Positions 51,512 to 61,542 are shown, counted from the stretch's first letter. The stretch is 64,000 nt of DNA from JACMJL01 sp963791805 (GCA_963791805.1 CAWBTU010000003.1:992001-1056000); one strand, 5' to 3'. The notes: generated by a model not told the origin, from the letters alone. Program-made: numbers and translations.

Positions 51512-52192
51512 ATGAGTAGAATTTCAGATAATATAAAAAAGGCTAGGCTAAATACTGGTATGAGTCAAAAGCAACTAGCTAAAAAGTTAGGCGTTGCGGA
51601 AAGTTTTGTAAGTGAAGTTGAAACGGGAAGAAAAGTACTCAATGAAGCCACTATAAGCAGAATCGAGAATATACTAAAGATAAATTTAAATGATATCAAC
51701 ATGTATGACGAGGATATGAATTTAGAACAAGTAACAGTGATAGCTAAGCCTAAAAAAGAAAGTAAGAAGAGTGAACCAGTAAATGAAATGTGGAATGACG
51801 CATTTGGATCTGTAATTAGAAATGTTCCAGTACTAGATTATACTTTAAGCAAAGCTTTATCAACTAAGACTATGCCGATTTTGTCCAACAAAATAAACGG
51901 GTTTGCACAAGATAAAGTAGCATTTTTAGTGATTGAAGATGAAGATATGATTGGCTATAGAATTTGCAAAGGTGATTTAGCATTTATAAATCTTAATCAT
52001 GATATTGAGAATAGTTCAATTTGCCTTTTAGAGTACAATTCTGAAAGGATTATTAGGCAAGTGAAAAAACTAGATGCATCAAAGATTTTGCTGATTAAAA
52101 ACAATGGTACAGTAAAGACTGAAACTGTAAATCCTAAGGATATTAAAGTCTTGGCGAGATTGGTGTCTGTTGAAGTTTTATTAACTAGCTAA
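51512..52192 (+). CDS. XRE-family regulator with a non-catalytic S24-like domain
   Basis: 226 residues. N-terminal HTH (about 6-56: IKKARLNTGMSQKQLAKKLGVAESFVSEVETGRK), linker, then an S24/LexA-like beta domain (about 120-225). The usual catalytic GDSM is EDEDM (Asp145 in place of Ser) and the usual catalytic Lys region reads ERIIRQV, so self-cleavage is not expected. KGDLAFIN keeps the fold motif. It probably senses a ligand or acts as a dimerisation domain. GAGGTAAA precedes the ATG. Target unknown. Confidence 0.8.
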   Translation: MSRISDNIKKARLNTGMSQKQLAKKLGVAESFVSEVETGRKVLNEATISRIENILKINLNDINMYDEDMNLEQVTVIAKPKKESKKSEPVNEMWNDAFGSVIRNVPVLDYTLSKALSTKTMPILSNKINGFAQDKVAFLVIEDEDMIGYRICKGDLAFINLNHDIENSSICLLEYNSERIIRQVKKLDASKILLIKNNGTVKTETVNPKDIKVLARLVSVEVLLTS

Positions 52193-52225
52193 TATTGAGT
52201 TAAATTATAATTAACAAATATGTAT

Positions 52226-52276
52226 GAGGGTATTTTAAAATAAAAAGAAATTTTTATTTTGAGATACCCTCTTTAT
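52226..52276 (+). terminator. Terminator after the XRE regulator
   Basis: GAGGGTAT...ATACCCTC stem extended by AAAATAAAAA/TTTTTATTTT, with a T-rich tail. Confidence 0.8.
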
Positions 52277-52456
52277 TATTTTTATTATCATTCTAAATTG
52301 TATACTCAACAAAAAATTCAACGATAGTTTATCATTTATTTTTCGTGAATTTTGAAAACACATATTACAATTAATTAAGGTAATAATAATTAGATAAGGC
52401 ACTACAATTTCATACCATTTGACCTTAAATAACCAGTGCAAAGAGGTTTTGTAATA

Positions 52457-53565
52457 GTGAATATTAGCAAATGGCAGATGTTTTGTTTAATGATTCTGTT
52501 TGAAATAGGAAGTACCACAGTTTTTGGATTGGGTCTTGATGCCAAACAAGATGCTTGGATTTCTATTATATTAGCCATGTTATTTGGATTTGTATTGATA
52601 TGGATTTATACAGAAATTCAAAAATATTACCCTAACAATAACTTGACCGATATTTTAATAAATGTATATGGCAAATGTATTGCGATACCGTTAATTCTTC
52701 TTTACGCTTTAGAGTTTTTTGGATATCTACCTTAAACTTTAGAGAGTTCGGAGAACTTATTTCAATGGTCGTACTTCCAACTACACCATTAGTGATTATT
52801 CTAAGTGTTTTTATGGGTACAGTAATTTATATTCTTTTTTTAGGTTATGAAGTTTTAGCTAGACTTGCAGAGATTATGTTTCCAGTTATTCTATTTTTTA
52901 TTATCACTACATATGTATTGCTTATTTTCTCGGGAGAAGTGGATTTTGGCAGACTACAACCAGTTCTAGGTAATGGAATAAAACCAGTACTGAAAGCAAC
53001 CTTTCCTGCTTTGATCAATTTTCCTTTTGGTGAGATGGTTGTATTTCTAATGTATTGGAATTATGTGAATGATAAACAAAGTGTTAGGAAAATATCGTTT
53101 TTTGTTACTGGAGCAACTGGGTTATTGCTAGCTTTGCTGTTAGTTTTTATAGTTTCAGTGCTAGAGGTACCTTATGCTAAAAATTCAACAATTCCTATAT
53201 ATGAATTGGTTAAACTTATAAATATTTCTGACATAATAACTAATTTAGATGCTATAGCAACAGTACTTCAGTTCATAGGAGGTTTTTTTAAGATGATACT
53301 CCATTTTTATGGAGGGGTATTAGTTATTAAAACACTTTTTAGAATTAAAAATGATAAATTGTTGATTGTGATTTTTGGTGTGTTTTGGCTGATATTTTCA
53401 CTTACATATTATGAGAATCTTATATTTCATCGCTGGACGGGATTGAAAGAGTCTATTTCATATTTTTATAGTGGATTTACTGTTATGGAGATAGCATGTC
53501 CTCTATTGATACTTGGAAACATATGGATCAAAAATCGAAAGAACAAACTAATTCAAAAATTCTAA
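52457..53565 (+). pseudogene. gerKB: Spore germination protein, GerAB/GerKB type, frameshifted
   Basis: Amino-acid-permease-like B subunit of a germinant receptor. The first frame has NISKWQMFCLMILFEIGSTTVFGLGLDAKQDAWISIILAMLFG to LLYALEFF; after a T run at about 52709-52714 (6 T, 7 needed) the next frame continues as WISTLNFREFGELISMVVLPTTPLVIILS...EIMFPVILF to the end at 53565. Joined length about 370, normal for GerAB, with about ten membrane helices. GTG 52457 follows AGAGG. Single-base error in a homopolymer is likely. Confidence 0.85.
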
Positions 53566-53590
53566 GTATATTGTTAGGGAGCATTATAAT

Positions 53591-53773
53591 ATGAACATAA
53601 TTAAATTAAGTAATCTAATTGACATGGATTTTGTAAATAAATTAATTGATATGGGTTTTGTACCTAGCATTATTATAGTAGGCGGATGGTTTTATGCTAT
53701 AATCCTTACCTTGATTTTTTTATATAACCTTCTTTTATATATATTTCAATTATTAATTCACCAAGCTAAGTAA
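53591..53773 (+). CDS. 60-residue membrane protein in the ger operon
   Basis: Starts at ATG 53591 with AGGGAG upstream, 25 bases after the B subunit and 72 before the A subunit. A repeated polar start (LIDMDFVNKLIDMGFVPS) is followed by one long hydrophobic stretch (about 26-56) that could be one or two helices. Small extra subunits, sometimes called D proteins, accompany some germinant receptors in Bacillus and are usually two-helix proteins of about 75 residues; this may be a clostridial counterpart. Identity is inferred from position and size only. Confidence 0.65.
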   Translation: MNIIKLSNLIDMDFVNKLIDMGFVPSIIIVGGWFYAIILTLIFLYNLLLYIFQLLIHQAK

Positions 53774-53845
53774 TTTAAGAGCTTTGATTATACAATTATT
53801 TATTTGGGTGCTAAAACTAATGAAGTTGTAAGGATGTGTCTATAA

Positions 53846-55525
53846 ATGGGAGAAAAACAATGGAAAGATAGAGGAGAAATTAAAAATCTATTTAATTCAG
53901 AAAAAAGTTTCCTGGATTTATGTAGAGGATATAAAATTTCAGAAAATACTACAAAGGAGCAAGTAACATATGATAACCAAAATATAGAGGAAAATTATCC
54001 AAATCAATATATAATTTATAAGAATATAGAAGCTAATAACGTTCACCTAAAACAAATTCTAGGCAGAAGTTACGATATTGTATTCAGAGAATATAAAATG
54101 TTAAATAATGAAGAAACAAAAGTTTTTATTTGTTTTGTAAATAGCCTAGTTAATCTTAATATAATTAATCAGTATATTGTTAATCCATTAACTCAGAATT
54201 TAATGAAGAAAGATTATGATACATGTAAAATACCGTCAAATATTTTTAAAATAATAAATGATAATATTTTGAGTATAGCAGATTCAAAAGAAACGCAATC
54301 CATGGATACTGTTATAACTGAAGTTTTATCTGGTAATACTGCGTTATTTATTGATGGATATGATAAGGCTTTTATAATGAAAACACAAGGTTATGAAGTG
54401 AGGAAGATTGATGAACCTGGCACTGAAAGGGTGGTTAGAGGACCACGTGAAGGATTCATTGAAGATTTAAGAACTAATATATCAATGCTTCGTAGAAAAA
54501 TAAAAAGTTCTAGGTTAATTTTAGAAACGCTTACTATAGGAAAACAAACGCAGACACTTATTTCCATAGCATATATTGATGGGATTGCTAATTTACAAAT
54601 TGTTGAACAGGTCAAAAGCAGATTAAATGCAATTGATACAGATTCTATATTAGAATCCTGTTATATTGAGGAGTTTATTAGAGATCATCAATTTTCATTG
54701 TTTCCCAATATTGGTAATAGCGAAAGTCCAGATGTAGTAGCAGCAAAATTATTAGAAGGAAGAGTGGCAATCTTTTGTGATGGAACACCATTTGTTTTAA
54801 CTGTACCTTTTTTGTTTATTGAAAATTTACAAAATAGAGAAGATTATTATTCTCTTCCTTTTTTATCATCATTTATTAGATTAATGAGGTATCTATCTCT
54901 TTTTTTAACAGTGACTGCTCCGGCTTTATATGTTGCCTTAACAACATTTCACTACGAAATGGTCCCTACAGTTCTACTAATCAATATGGCTTCCTCACGG
55001 GAAGGAATACCTTTCCCAGCTTTTTATGAAACTATTATTATAAGCATAATTTTTGAAATTCTCAGAGAAGCTTCCATAAGAATGCCTAGTGCAGTGGGGA
55101 CATCTATTAGTATTGTTGGAACACTGGTTATTGGAGAGGCGGCTGTGCGAGCTGGGATTATGAGTAATCCAATAGTTATTGTTATGGCTATAACAGCAAT
55201 TACTAGTTATGCCTGTACTCCTTTAGTTACTGTTAACATAATTATTCGTTTTCTATTCATTTTTTTGGCATCAATATTAGGAATTTATGGAATTTTAATT
55301 GGATACTTTTTATTATTAGCCCGAATGTGTTCATTGAAATCTTTTGGAGTTAATTATCTAACACCCATCGCTCCTGCAAACTGGTCAGAATTAAAAGATA
55401 CCTTTATTAGAATCCCTTTAAAGCTAATGAATAAAAGGCCTCATTTGGCTGATGACAATAACTTAAATAGGCAGAAGTCTAAGTCAAAATCTAGTGAGGA
55501 TAATTCTAATAAAGGAGCGAGTTAA
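53846..55525 (+). CDS. gerKA: Spore germination protein, GerAA/GerKA type
   Basis: 559 residues. N-terminal cytoplasmic domain, central GPREGFIEDLRTNISMLRRKIKSSRLILETLTIGKQTQT signature, ...GRVAIFCDGTPFVLTVPFLFIENLQ, then about five membrane helices (SLFLTVTAPALYVALTTFHYEM, REGIPFPAFYETIIISIIFEILREASIRMP, GTSISIVGTLVIGEAAV). A subunit of the inner-membrane germinant receptor with GerKB and lipoprotein GerKC. A 42-residue Ser/Lys-rich C-terminal tail. Confidence 0.93.
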   Translation: MGEKQWKDRGEIKNLFNSEKSFLDLCRGYKISENTTKEQVTYDNQNIEENYPNQYIIYKNIEANNVHLKQILGRSYDIVFREYKMLNNEETKVFICFVNSLVNLNIINQYIVNPLTQNLMKKDYDTCKIPSNIFKIINDNILSIADSKETQSMDTVITEVLSGNTALFIDGYDKAFIMKTQGYEVRKIDEPGTERVVRGPREGFIEDLRTNISMLRRKIKSSRLILETLTIGKQTQTLISIAYIDGIANLQIVEQVKSRLNAIDTDSILESCYIEEFIRDHQFSLFPNIGNSESPDVVAAKLLEGRVAIFCDGTPFVLTVPFLFIENLQNREDYYSLPFLSSFIRLMRYLSLFLTVTAPALYVALTTFHYEMVPTVLLINMASSREGIPFPAFYETIIISIIFEILREASIRMPSAVGTSISIVGTLVIGEAAVRAGIMSNPIVIVMAITAITSYACTPLVTVNIIIRFLFIFLASILGIYGILIGYFLLLARMCSLKSFGVNYLTPIAPANWSELKDTFIRIPLKLMNKRPHLADDNNLNRQKSKSKSSEDNSNKGAS

Positions 55526-55527
55526 GA

Positions 55528-56736
55528 TTGAAGAAAATTTATTTAATATTACTATGTATACTATTTACAACAGGATGCGCTTACAGTCTAGAAATGAATA
55601 AAATTGGAATAGTTATGACATTTGCAATTGACAAAGATGTTAAAAATGGAGATATTATTTTCACAACTCAGGTGATAAGGCCGGGAGCATTATCTAAGGA
55701 AAATGTTAACAATACTGAAGCTCCTGTTGAAATTTTTACTACCAAAGGTAGGACAATGTATGAAGCTATTCAAAATCTATCACAAGTATGCGATAGAAAA
55801 AGCTTTTATGCACATACAAAAGTAATTGTTATCGGAGAAGAATTGGCCAAAGAAGGAGTTACAACGTTTCTTGATTTTTTTGTAAGAGGAAGAGAACTAA
55901 GGGGGTATACTTGGATTTGCGTTGCAAAAGGGTGTAAAGCCAGTGAGGTATTGGGAGTTAAAAATGGCATAGACACTATACAAGCAGTATATTTAAAAGA
56001 TATTATCGAGAATAGAAAGCATCAGTCTAAAACAACTACTGCAAGTGTTATTGATTTTTATCGAAAAGCATTAAATGGTGGCATAGAACCAACCATGGGA
56101 GTATTTGAACTTATTAAAGAAGCTAATAGCCCCATAGAAAACAAAGGGTCACAATATACTAAGGTAGTAAAACTTACAGGTTCTGCAGTATTTAATAAAG
56201 ATAAATTAGTTGGTTATCTTGATGAAAGAGAAACTAGAGGATTAAATTTCATTAGGGGTGGGATACGAGAAGGAATTGTTATAGTACCTTCTTTATTGAA
56301 AGAAAATGGTTTAATTACCCTTAAAATTAAAAATGTAAAAAGTAGTATTAAACCAGAGATTAAAAATAAAAAAATTAGTTTCAATATTAAAATTAATGTA
56401 AAAGCTATTTTAGTTGAAGAAAAAAATTTAGTGGGAACTGATAGCCCAAAGGAAGTTATTGAACCAAAACAAATGCTTGACTATCTAAAGAAAATAAAAA
56501 AAGAAGCCAATGAGTCAATTGACAGTGATATTAAACTTGTATTAGATAAATCACAGAAAGATTTGAAATCAGATATTTTTGGCTTTGGAAGTATTCTAAA
56601 CAAAAAATATCCTAACAAATGGAACATGATGCAAGAAAGTTGGAGTGATACCTTTTCTACGGTAAATTATACAACTAAAGTAAGTGTAAGTATTATTGGA
56701 ACAGATTTAAAGCAAGGTGTTTTTGAAGTTAAATAA
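55528..56736 (+). CDS. gerKC: Spore germination lipoprotein, Ger(x)C type
   Basis: 402 residues. Signal peptide with lipobox FTTGC (Cys17), then the Ger(x)C pattern: MNKIGIVMTFAIDKD, FTTKGRTMYEAIQNLSQVCDRKSFYAHTKVIVIGEELA, FFVRGRELRGYTWICVAKG, and a C-terminal W..FSTVNYTTKVSVSIIGTDL. It starts 2 bases after the A subunit. Outer-leaflet lipoprotein of the receptor. Requires Lgt and LspA; the only lspA in the window is broken. Confidence 0.93.
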   Translation: MKKIYLILLCILFTTGCAYSLEMNKIGIVMTFAIDKDVKNGDIIFTTQVIRPGALSKENVNNTEAPVEIFTTKGRTMYEAIQNLSQVCDRKSFYAHTKVIVIGEELAKEGVTTFLDFFVRGRELRGYTWICVAKGCKASEVLGVKNGIDTIQAVYLKDIIENRKHQSKTTTASVIDFYRKALNGGIEPTMGVFELIKEANSPIENKGSQYTKVVKLTGSAVFNKDKLVGYLDERETRGLNFIRGGIREGIVIVPSLLKENGLITLKIKNVKSSIKPEIKNKKISFNIKINVKAILVEEKNLVGTDSPKEVIEPKQMLDYLKKIKKEANESIDSDIKLVLDKSQKDLKSDIFGFGSILNKKYPNKWNMMQESWSDTFSTVNYTTKVSVSIIGTDLKQGVFEVK

Positions 56737-56737
56737 A

Positions 56738-56784
56738 CATCGGGATAGCCCCCATCCATTCTCTTAGGGAGTATTCCGATGCTT
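56738..56784 (+). terminator. Terminator after the ger operon
   Basis: CATCGGGATA (56738-56747) pairs with TATTCCGATG (56772-56781; one G-T pair), starting 2 bases after the gerKC stop, with a T-rich tail. Confidence 0.75.
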
Positions 56785-56842
56785 TAATTTATATAAAATT
56801 AACAAACATCAAGTTATAATTATAAAACTGCATAAGATACTT

Positions 56843-58633
56843 TTAATATAAGGTAGTATACTCTATATTCTTATAATAAATATTAAGAATACTCTTAAAG
56901 TTCCAGTTCTTTTTAGAAAGCTGAATTGCTCCATATTCACTCATTCCAACACCATGTCCATATCCACCGCCGTATATTGTATAATATTTCCCGGTCTTTT
57001 CTATAGAGAAAAACTTGGAAGGTATACTTGAGGGATTTTCTATAGCAGTTGAATCTAGTCTATTTAGCAAAGTGTCAGTGCCAGTATATTCTTTTGTAAA
57101 ATTGAATGCACTTCCAATACTATAATCATCTATAAGTATTATTGTAGCATTAGCAAAAATAAAGTTAGTTGAAATTGCATTACCACCTCTACTTCTTTTA
57201 GTCACTTTTATATCTCTCAAATCGCCAAGCTTAGGAAGAGTTGATACTAGCTTACCATTTTTTTCAATATTTACTAAGGCTTTATTAGTATTATATAAAT
57301 TCAAAATTGTCTTGTTTAATTCATTAGACAATGCATTTTCAGAAATTTTAATATTCCATCTAAAATAAGGAGATGTTGAATCTGCTGTAACATAACTTAA
57401 ATTCTTAAAAAAAGCTAACCAAGTTTCTTCAGTTTCAGGAAGCTTCTCTATTGATGAAATATAGTTAACAGTTCTTAGATATGGCTTGGATTGAGTTTTA
57501 CCATCTGGACTAAACCAAACATCCTCATACCTTACCCCTGTTCCACAAGAAACAGGAAAAGCTTTCGCGTCAATAGGCATTTTATTGTAGGTCATAATCA
57601 AACCTTTAGTAGAAGATATTGCGCTATTTGAAATACTGGTTTCATTAACGCTATTATATGATTGACCTTTAGAACTATCATCTATATAAAACCCTAAATT
57701 TGAATTAGTACTTGAAAAGATATATAAAATTGCATAAGTTCTAGATGCAACTGCTTGAGCTTTTAGGCCTTCTTCACCACCTGAATTATCCACTTGAGAA
57801 GGGATAACTTTTTTTAGATAGTCCTCAATACTTAATTCATTTACAATAAATATTCCTTTAGGAGATATTTGAAACTCAAGAGTGCCCATATATTCAGGAT
57901 TGTATTCAGGATTTCCTCTTTTGATGCTTAAAATTTTAATGTTCCCCCCGTTTAAGTACAGTCTACTCAGATGATATTTTGAGGTGCCATTTATTGTTAC
58001 AAGCATTCCCTTTGAATTATAGTCAATATTTATTAATGTGTTAGCAGGAATTTCCTCAGAATATTTGTCAGTTAATGAATACAGCTTCAAGGGAGAGACA
58101 GAAGTAAGCTTAATTTGGTCATGATAAACTGATGAATAATCAGTATTTGATATACCAATTCTTGTATTAATATAATCAATTGGAGAAATAATGAATGTAG
58201 ATAAGTTTCCAGAGCTGTCTCTATATGACTTTACATTATTTTTTCCAACAATTAAATCACTGGTTGAGCATGGCTGTATACTAGTTTTGGTAAGCCGATA
58301 ATAAGATGCTTTTGTTGCTACTGGAACTAGTCCAATTGATTCTAATTCGAATTTTTTGTTGTCTTTAAGCATTACTCTATTATTAATTGGATTTACAACC
58401 TTGAAGTCATAAGCCTTAAAATAGGTGCGCTTATAATTTATTACTGAGTATGCAGGATATTTTAGATCCTTAGCCTTGATAGTATGTTTTTTACCATTTA
58501 GATATACTGTAGTGTTCTTAGAATTCGATTTTACTAATATTGCATTTTCAACTTTATGTGGGAGAAGAAAATAGTATCCAAGTATGCCCAGTACAAATAA
58601 TACCAATATAGTAATTAATAATGATTTCTTCAT
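56843..58633 (-). CDS. SpoIID/LytB domain protein with substituted catalytic residue
   Basis: 596 residues: N-terminal membrane anchor (about 4-24), a long beta-rich region (about 30-255), and a C-terminal SpoIID-type domain (about 262-596) with LSIEDYLKKVIPSQ, LKAQAVASRTYAILYI, FPVSCGTGVRYEDVWFSPDG and GGGYGHGVGMSEYGAIQLSKK. SpoIID is a lytic transglycosylase that cuts peptidoglycan during engulfment. Its catalytic Glu lies in PSEM; here it is Gln280 (IPSQVD). The rest of the domain is intact. Activity is therefore doubtful; a binding or accessory role is possible. Divergent from the H-NOX gene. Confidence 0.85.
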   Translation of the reverse strand: MKKSLLITILVLFVLGILGYYFLLPHKVENAILVKSNSKNTTVYLNGKKHTIKAKDLKYPAYSVINYKRTYFKAYDFKVVNPINNRVMLKDNKKFELESIGLVPVATKASYYRLTKTSIQPCSTSDLIVGKNNVKSYRDSSGNLSTFIISPIDYINTRIGISNTDYSSVYHDQIKLTSVSPLKLYSLTDKYSEEIPANTLINIDYNSKGMLVTINGTSKYHLSRLYLNGGNIKILSIKRGNPEYNPEYMGTLEFQISPKGIFIVNELSIEDYLKKVIPSQVDNSGGEEGLKAQAVASRTYAILYIFSSTNSNLGFYIDDSSKGQSYNSVNETSISNSAISSTKGLIMTYNKMPIDAKAFPVSCGTGVRYEDVWFSPDGKTQSKPYLRTVNYISSIEKLPETEETWLAFFKNLSYVTADSTSPYFRWNIKISENALSNELNKTILNLYNTNKALVNIEKNGKLVSTLPKLGDLRDIKVTKRSRGGNAISTNFIFANATIILIDDYSIGSAFNFTKEYTGTDTLLNRLDSTAIENPSSIPSKFFSIEKTGKYYTIYGGGYGHGVGMSEYGAIQLSKKNWNFKSILNIYYKNIEYTTLY

Positions 58634-58796
58634 AGTGTAACCTCCACATTATTTTAATCTATACTTATAATATAAACTATTTTGACGAAAAAATAATTAT
58701 TTTTTATAATATTAACAAAAGAATATTAAAGTTGTATAATAAAAATACGGATAAATTACGATAGATAAAATGGAATAAGCTAAGAGGAGGAAGAAA

Positions 58797-60602
58797 ATGA
58801 AAGGAACAATAGTTGCTACTTGGATAAAAACATTCAGAAAAATGTATGGTGATGACATTGTCAATAAAGCTATGAGTTCGGTAGGCTTTAATAGTGATAA
58901 AATTTTCTCACCCTTAGAAAATATTGAAGATGACAAAGCTAAACGAATTGTAGCATGCATTTCAAAAGAAACTAATATTGAACTTAATATGGTATGGAGA
59001 TCCTTAGGAAAGGATAATTTGTATTCTTTTTTAAATGATTATCCAGCATTTTTTCAACATGAAAATTTATACACATTTTTTAAATCCTTGTTTGATGTTC
59101 ACGTTGTAATGACTAAAAAATTTGCGGGTGCTAAGCCCCCAATATTGGGGATAGAACCTATTTCGGATAGAGAAGCTATTTTCACATATAATTCTAGCAG
59201 GGGAATGTTTGATTACTTCTTAGGACTTATTGATGGTAGCTCAGAATATTTTAAAGAAAAATTAGTGGTTCAAGAATTGGAAAGAACGGATTCAAACTTA
59301 AAGCTAAAATTGACTTTTGAAAAAGATATATTTTATAAGAAAGTATATTCTTTCAACAAAGCCCTGTCACTAGGATTCATTAAAAATTTAAGTTCTAAAT
59401 TAGGAGTATTTACATTTATGATTACATCACTTGGACTTATGCCTGTAATTGGAATGGATACAAATAATATTCCATCTGCATTAGTAGGAGGGGTAATCGC
59501 CGGTATGGCAACTCTAATTTCAAGTGCTTTATTGATGAGACCCAAGAAGCATATTTTTAACGCATTAGAACAACTTAGTAATAGTAATTACGTGGAAGAC
59601 GGTGAAATTGTTTCTGGGGACTTTTTTGAGGATATCTACAAAGAACTTAAAAAATACAGAAAAGTTGTTAGCGCTGATTTCGTGGGATTTAAAGGTGTTA
59701 CAGATGAAATGAATATTTTTATTGGAAATATTAATGAAATTTCAGATGTTATGAATGTAACTTCTGTTGAAATTACAGAGGTTGTTCAGCAAGTTGCAGA
59801 CTCTTCAGTTAGTCAGGCAGAAAATACTGAAAGAGCTGTTTCAATTTTGAATGGTAATATTGAATCTTTAAAAGCAATAGTTGTTAGTGAGAATAAAAAC
59901 AAGGATGAACTTCAAATTGCCATAGGCAAAATAAATAATAGCTATGAAAGTGTTGAAGACTCAAGTAAAAACCTTTCAGAAACTCTTATCAAATTCAATG
60001 AAGTTAAAGAAAAAGGAATTGAGTTAGAAAATAAAGCAAAAAATATTACTAGCATAGTGTCTATAGTATCTGAAATATCTGAACAGACAAACTTACTAGC
60101 TTTAAATGCATCTATTGAAGCGGCAAGGGCTGGAGAAGCAGGTAAGGGGTTCTCTGTGGTTGCAGAAGAAGTTAGAGGACTAGCTGAGCAAACTAAAGGA
60201 GCTGTTGAAGAGATAAATACTAACTTGCTTCAGTTTGTTACTGATATTGGACAACTTGTTCAAGACATAGAGCTGCAATATAGCACTTTAGATAATGAGA
60301 CTCAGCGACTTGGGAAAATTAAAGATATAAGTCATGAGGCTAATAATTCGATAATTGTTGTTTCAGAATCATTAATTGAAACTGTAAATAGGTTAAATAA
60401 TGAAGCAGATTCAATTTCAAATATTTATGAAAATATTGAATCTTTATCCGCATTAGCAGAGGAAAACTCAGCAGCTTCTGAAGAAGTAAGCGCTAGTATT
60501 TCAAATTATGCAAATGAGATTCAGAAGCTTGTGGTCAATATAGGAGACTTTAGAAACATTATGAAAGTATTTAAAGGCGATTTAGAAAAATATAAAATTT
60601 AA
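58797..60602 (+). CDS. H-NOX (haem-based gas sensor) chemotaxis receptor
   Basis: 601 residues. An N-terminal H-NOX domain (1-185), two membrane helices (about 200-222 and 226-245), then a methyl-accepting chemotaxis signalling domain with the hairpin tip EISEQTNLLALNASIEAARAGEAGKGFSVVAEEVRGLAEQT. Haem and pocket residues align in number with the Thermoanaerobacter H-NOX: proximal His102 (DVHVV), Pro115, and Tyr131-Ser133-Arg135 (YNSSR). The distal trio that hydrogen-bonds O2 is kept: Trp9, Asn74 and Tyr140. This predicts stable O2 binding, so it likely senses oxygen, with NO also possible. GAGGAGGAA precedes the ATG. No che gene is nearby. Confidence 0.95.
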   Translation: MKGTIVATWIKTFRKMYGDDIVNKAMSSVGFNSDKIFSPLENIEDDKAKRIVACISKETNIELNMVWRSLGKDNLYSFLNDYPAFFQHENLYTFFKSLFDVHVVMTKKFAGAKPPILGIEPISDREAIFTYNSSRGMFDYFLGLIDGSSEYFKEKLVVQELERTDSNLKLKLTFEKDIFYKKVYSFNKALSLGFIKNLSSKLGVFTFMITSLGLMPVIGMDTNNIPSALVGGVIAGMATLISSALLMRPKKHIFNALEQLSNSNYVEDGEIVSGDFFEDIYKELKKYRKVVSADFVGFKGVTDEMNIFIGNINEISDVMNVTSVEITEVVQQVADSSVSQAENTERAVSILNGNIESLKAIVVSENKNKDELQIAIGKINNSYESVEDSSKNLSETLIKFNEVKEKGIELENKAKNITSIVSIVSEISEQTNLLALNASIEAARAGEAGKGFSVVAEEVRGLAEQTKGAVEEINTNLLQFVTDIGQLVQDIELQYSTLDNETQRLGKIKDISHEANNSIIVVSESLIETVNRLNNEADSISNIYENIESLSALAEENSAASEEVSASISNYANEIQKLVVNIGDFRNIMKVFKGDLEKYKI

Positions 60603-60607
60603 TATTA

Positions 60608-61504
60608 TTACACTCCTCTTAAATCAAAATCGGGTACAAATTTTTCGGATGAAGTTCCTTCATCTTGAATGAATCCTTTTGTGATGCCTTTTGATAACGC
60701 ATAGTTTATTAGGCTGTCATAATGTTTTGAATTAAGAGGAGTATTTATTTCTGGATATTTTTCAGCATTAAACATAGGTGTATATTGATTCATTATACTT
60801 ACATATACTTTATCTTGAAAGCTTTCTGCAATGTAGTCGATTATTTTTTTTGAATCAAATAGTAGACCAGGTAACATTAGATGTCTAATAATCAATCCTT
60901 TTTTTATTAAACCATCATTGTCAAAAATTGCTTCACCAACTTGTGACAGCATCTCTTCTATTGATATCTTAGCATAGCTAAAATAATTAGGCGCATTAGA
61001 GTATTTTATAGCATATTTGTTGTTAAAATACTTTAAATCTGGCACATATACATCCACATATCCATTTAAGGATTTAATTGTATTTATATTTTCATAACCA
61101 CTACTGTTATATATTATTGGAACTATTAATCCCTCATTTCGAGCAAGCTTAATTGCGTCTATTATTTGAGGGACATAATGTGTTGGGGTTACAAGATTAA
61201 TATTATGAGCACCACTTTGTTGAAGTCCAAGAAAAGTTTCTGAAAGTCGCTTGGTTGTAATTTCTACGCCTATACCTTGTTGGCTTATTTTGTAGTTCTG
61301 GCAAAATACACATCTTAAGGTACAATTTGAAAAAAATACAGTGCCAGAGCCTTGAGTTCCAGAGATACAAGGTTCCTCAAAGTGATGCAGAGAAACTCTT
61401 GCAAGTTTTACATTTTTGCCTGCAGTGCAAAATCCAGTTATTCCACTTAATCTATCTATTCCACAATTGCGTGGACAAAGAGTGCAATTTGAGAGTATGT
61501 CCAT
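60608..61504 (-). CDS. Radical SAM protein, PflA-like
   Basis: 298 residues from ATG 61504. Radical SAM motif CTLRCVFC (Cys61, 65, 68; CX3CX2C) and an N-terminal four-Cys cluster (Cys7, 10, 14, 26) typical of proteins annotated as putative pyruvate formate-lyase activating enzyme or AmmeMemoRadiSam-like. QNYKISQQG follows. Whether it activates a glycyl radical enzyme is not shown; none is adjacent. Start is uncertain: a TTG at 61516 lies close to AAAGG. It converges with the H-NOX gene, 5 bases apart, no terminator seen. Confidence 0.8.
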   Translation of the reverse strand: MDILSNCTLCPRNCGIDRLSGITGFCTAGKNVKLARVSLHHFEEPCISGTQGSGTVFFSNCTLRCVFCQNYKISQQGIGVEITTKRLSETFLGLQQSGAHNINLVTPTHYVPQIIDAIKLARNEGLIVPIIYNSSGYENINTIKSLNGYVDVYVPDLKYFNNKYAIKYSNAPNYFSYAKISIEEMLSQVGEAIFDNDGLIKKGLIIRHLMLPGLLFDSKKIIDYIAESFQDKVYVSIMNQYTPMFNAEKYPEINTPLNSKHYDSLINYALSKGITKGFIQDEGTSSEKFVPDFDLRGV

Positions 61505-61542
61505 TATAAATATCAACTACCTTTCTTTGATGTCTGAAGGCA

